DNA of 25,238 nucleotides from Candidatus Alcyoniella australis (GTDB taxonomy: Bacteria > Lernaellota > Lernaellaia > JAVCCG01 > Alcyoniellaceae): assembly GCA_030765605.1 (NCBI GenBank), contig JAVCCG010000139.1, positions 1 to 25,238 of the forward strand, written 5' to 3'. The notes beneath the pieces are model-generated. The model had not been told where the DNA came from. It did not search any database and was given only the letters and a program-made list of their open reading frames with translations. The translations under genes were made by a program, and so were the position numbers. Numbering within the stretch: the first letter of the stretch is position 1; each line of letters starts with the position of its first letter. Positions 25,015 through 25,238 of this stretch are shown here, piece after piece.

Positions 25015-25238
25015 TCAGCCACAGCATCCGCTGTCGTCGTCGTCGTCATCGTCGTCGTCGTCAACTGCATCGTCGTCGTCAACGTCATCGTCGTCGTCGT
25101 CATCGTCATCGTCGTCGTCGTCGTCATCGTCGTCGCCGCCACCCTCGAGAACCTCGAAAGCGTCAGCCAGGGTGTCGTCACCGTAGGGGTTGGTCAGGGC
25201 CAGGTCGTACAAGCCCAGGTCGGCGCCGGTCAGATCGA
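25015..25238 (-). CDS. C-terminal part of a secreted protein with Asp tract and Cys tail (partial)
   Basis: The reading frame is open to the window edge, so only the last 74 or so residues are seen; the apparent TTG start at 25212 is not a real start. The visible part begins DLTGADLGLYDLALTNPYG and continues DDTLADAFEVLE, the closing strands of an IPT/TIG-like immunoglobulin-fold domain common in surface proteins. After GGG comes a run of Asp, 31 of 34 residues, broken only by VDDDDAV, and the protein ends SGCCG. No membrane helix or basic tail follows. The same design ends the C25 peptidase at 3655. Full-length function cannot be told; a surface or secreted location is inferred from the fold. 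Confidence 0.8.
   Translation of the reverse strand, partial: DLTGADLGLYDLALTNPYGDDTLADAFEVLEGGGDDDDDDDDDDDDDDDDDVDDDDAVDDDDDDDDDDSGCCG
25030..25134. repeat. TCG/TCA trinucleotide repeat encoding the Asp tract
   Basis: About 100 bases of nearly pure TCG and TCA triplets on the plus strand (GAC and GAT codons on the minus strand), interrupted at two places. Mixed Asp codons suggest selection for the amino acid, although slippage could still change length in whole codons. Confidence 0.85.

Noticed and set aside
25015-25212. A free-standing 65-codon small gene starting at 25212
   Set aside because: The start is a TTG, the frame is open to the window edge, and the upstream residues continue an IPT/TIG-like domain, so it is the end of a larger gene.

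Overview
All recognisable genes in this window lie on the minus strand. High G+C, a MurE with the DNPR motif typical of meso-diaminopimelate ligases, and a class I hybrid cluster protein point to an anaerobic or microaerophilic, diderm-type bacterium, perhaps of a deltaproteobacteria-like or related uncultured lineage. The sequence alone does not fix the taxon.

Right to left (the direction of transcription), the window opens with the C-terminal end of a secreted protein (25015 to the edge). It ends in a long Asp tract and a short Cys-rich tail, and is followed by a strong terminator. A gene-poor stretch of about 470 bases then holds a near-consensus sigma-70 promoter and repeated GTGGTA boxes that look like MraZ operators.

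Next comes a complete division and cell wall (dcw) cluster: mraZ, rsmH, ftsL, ftsI, murE, murF, mraY, murD, ftsW, murG, murC, murB, ddl, ftsQ, ftsA, ftsZ (24546 down to 6612). Almost every junction is an ATGA, TGATG or TAATG overlap or a gap of 4 bases or less. The one exception is ftsA-ftsZ, whose 46-base spacer carries a perfect hairpin. Together these genes make the UDP-MurNAc-pentapeptide (MurB, MurC to MurF, Ddl), move it onto lipid (MraY, MurG), polymerise and cross-link it at the septum (FtsW, FtsI), and assemble the division ring (FtsZ, FtsA, FtsQ, FtsL). A terminator follows ftsZ.

Downstream is a single gene for a secreted gingipain-type (C25) cysteine peptidase with three fibronectin type III domains and another Asp-tract/Cys tail (6312-3655), with its own promoter candidate and terminator. 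The window ends with a likely nitrosative or redox stress module: a CRP/FNR-family regulator, an FNR-type palindrome, a dicluster-ferredoxin-like protein, a small overlapping zinc-ribbon-like gene and hcp (3547-110).

The most unusual feature is the shared C-terminal signature, an Asp run followed by a short Cys-rich end with no membrane helix, on two unrelated secreted proteins. It could be an undescribed surface-sorting or attachment tag.
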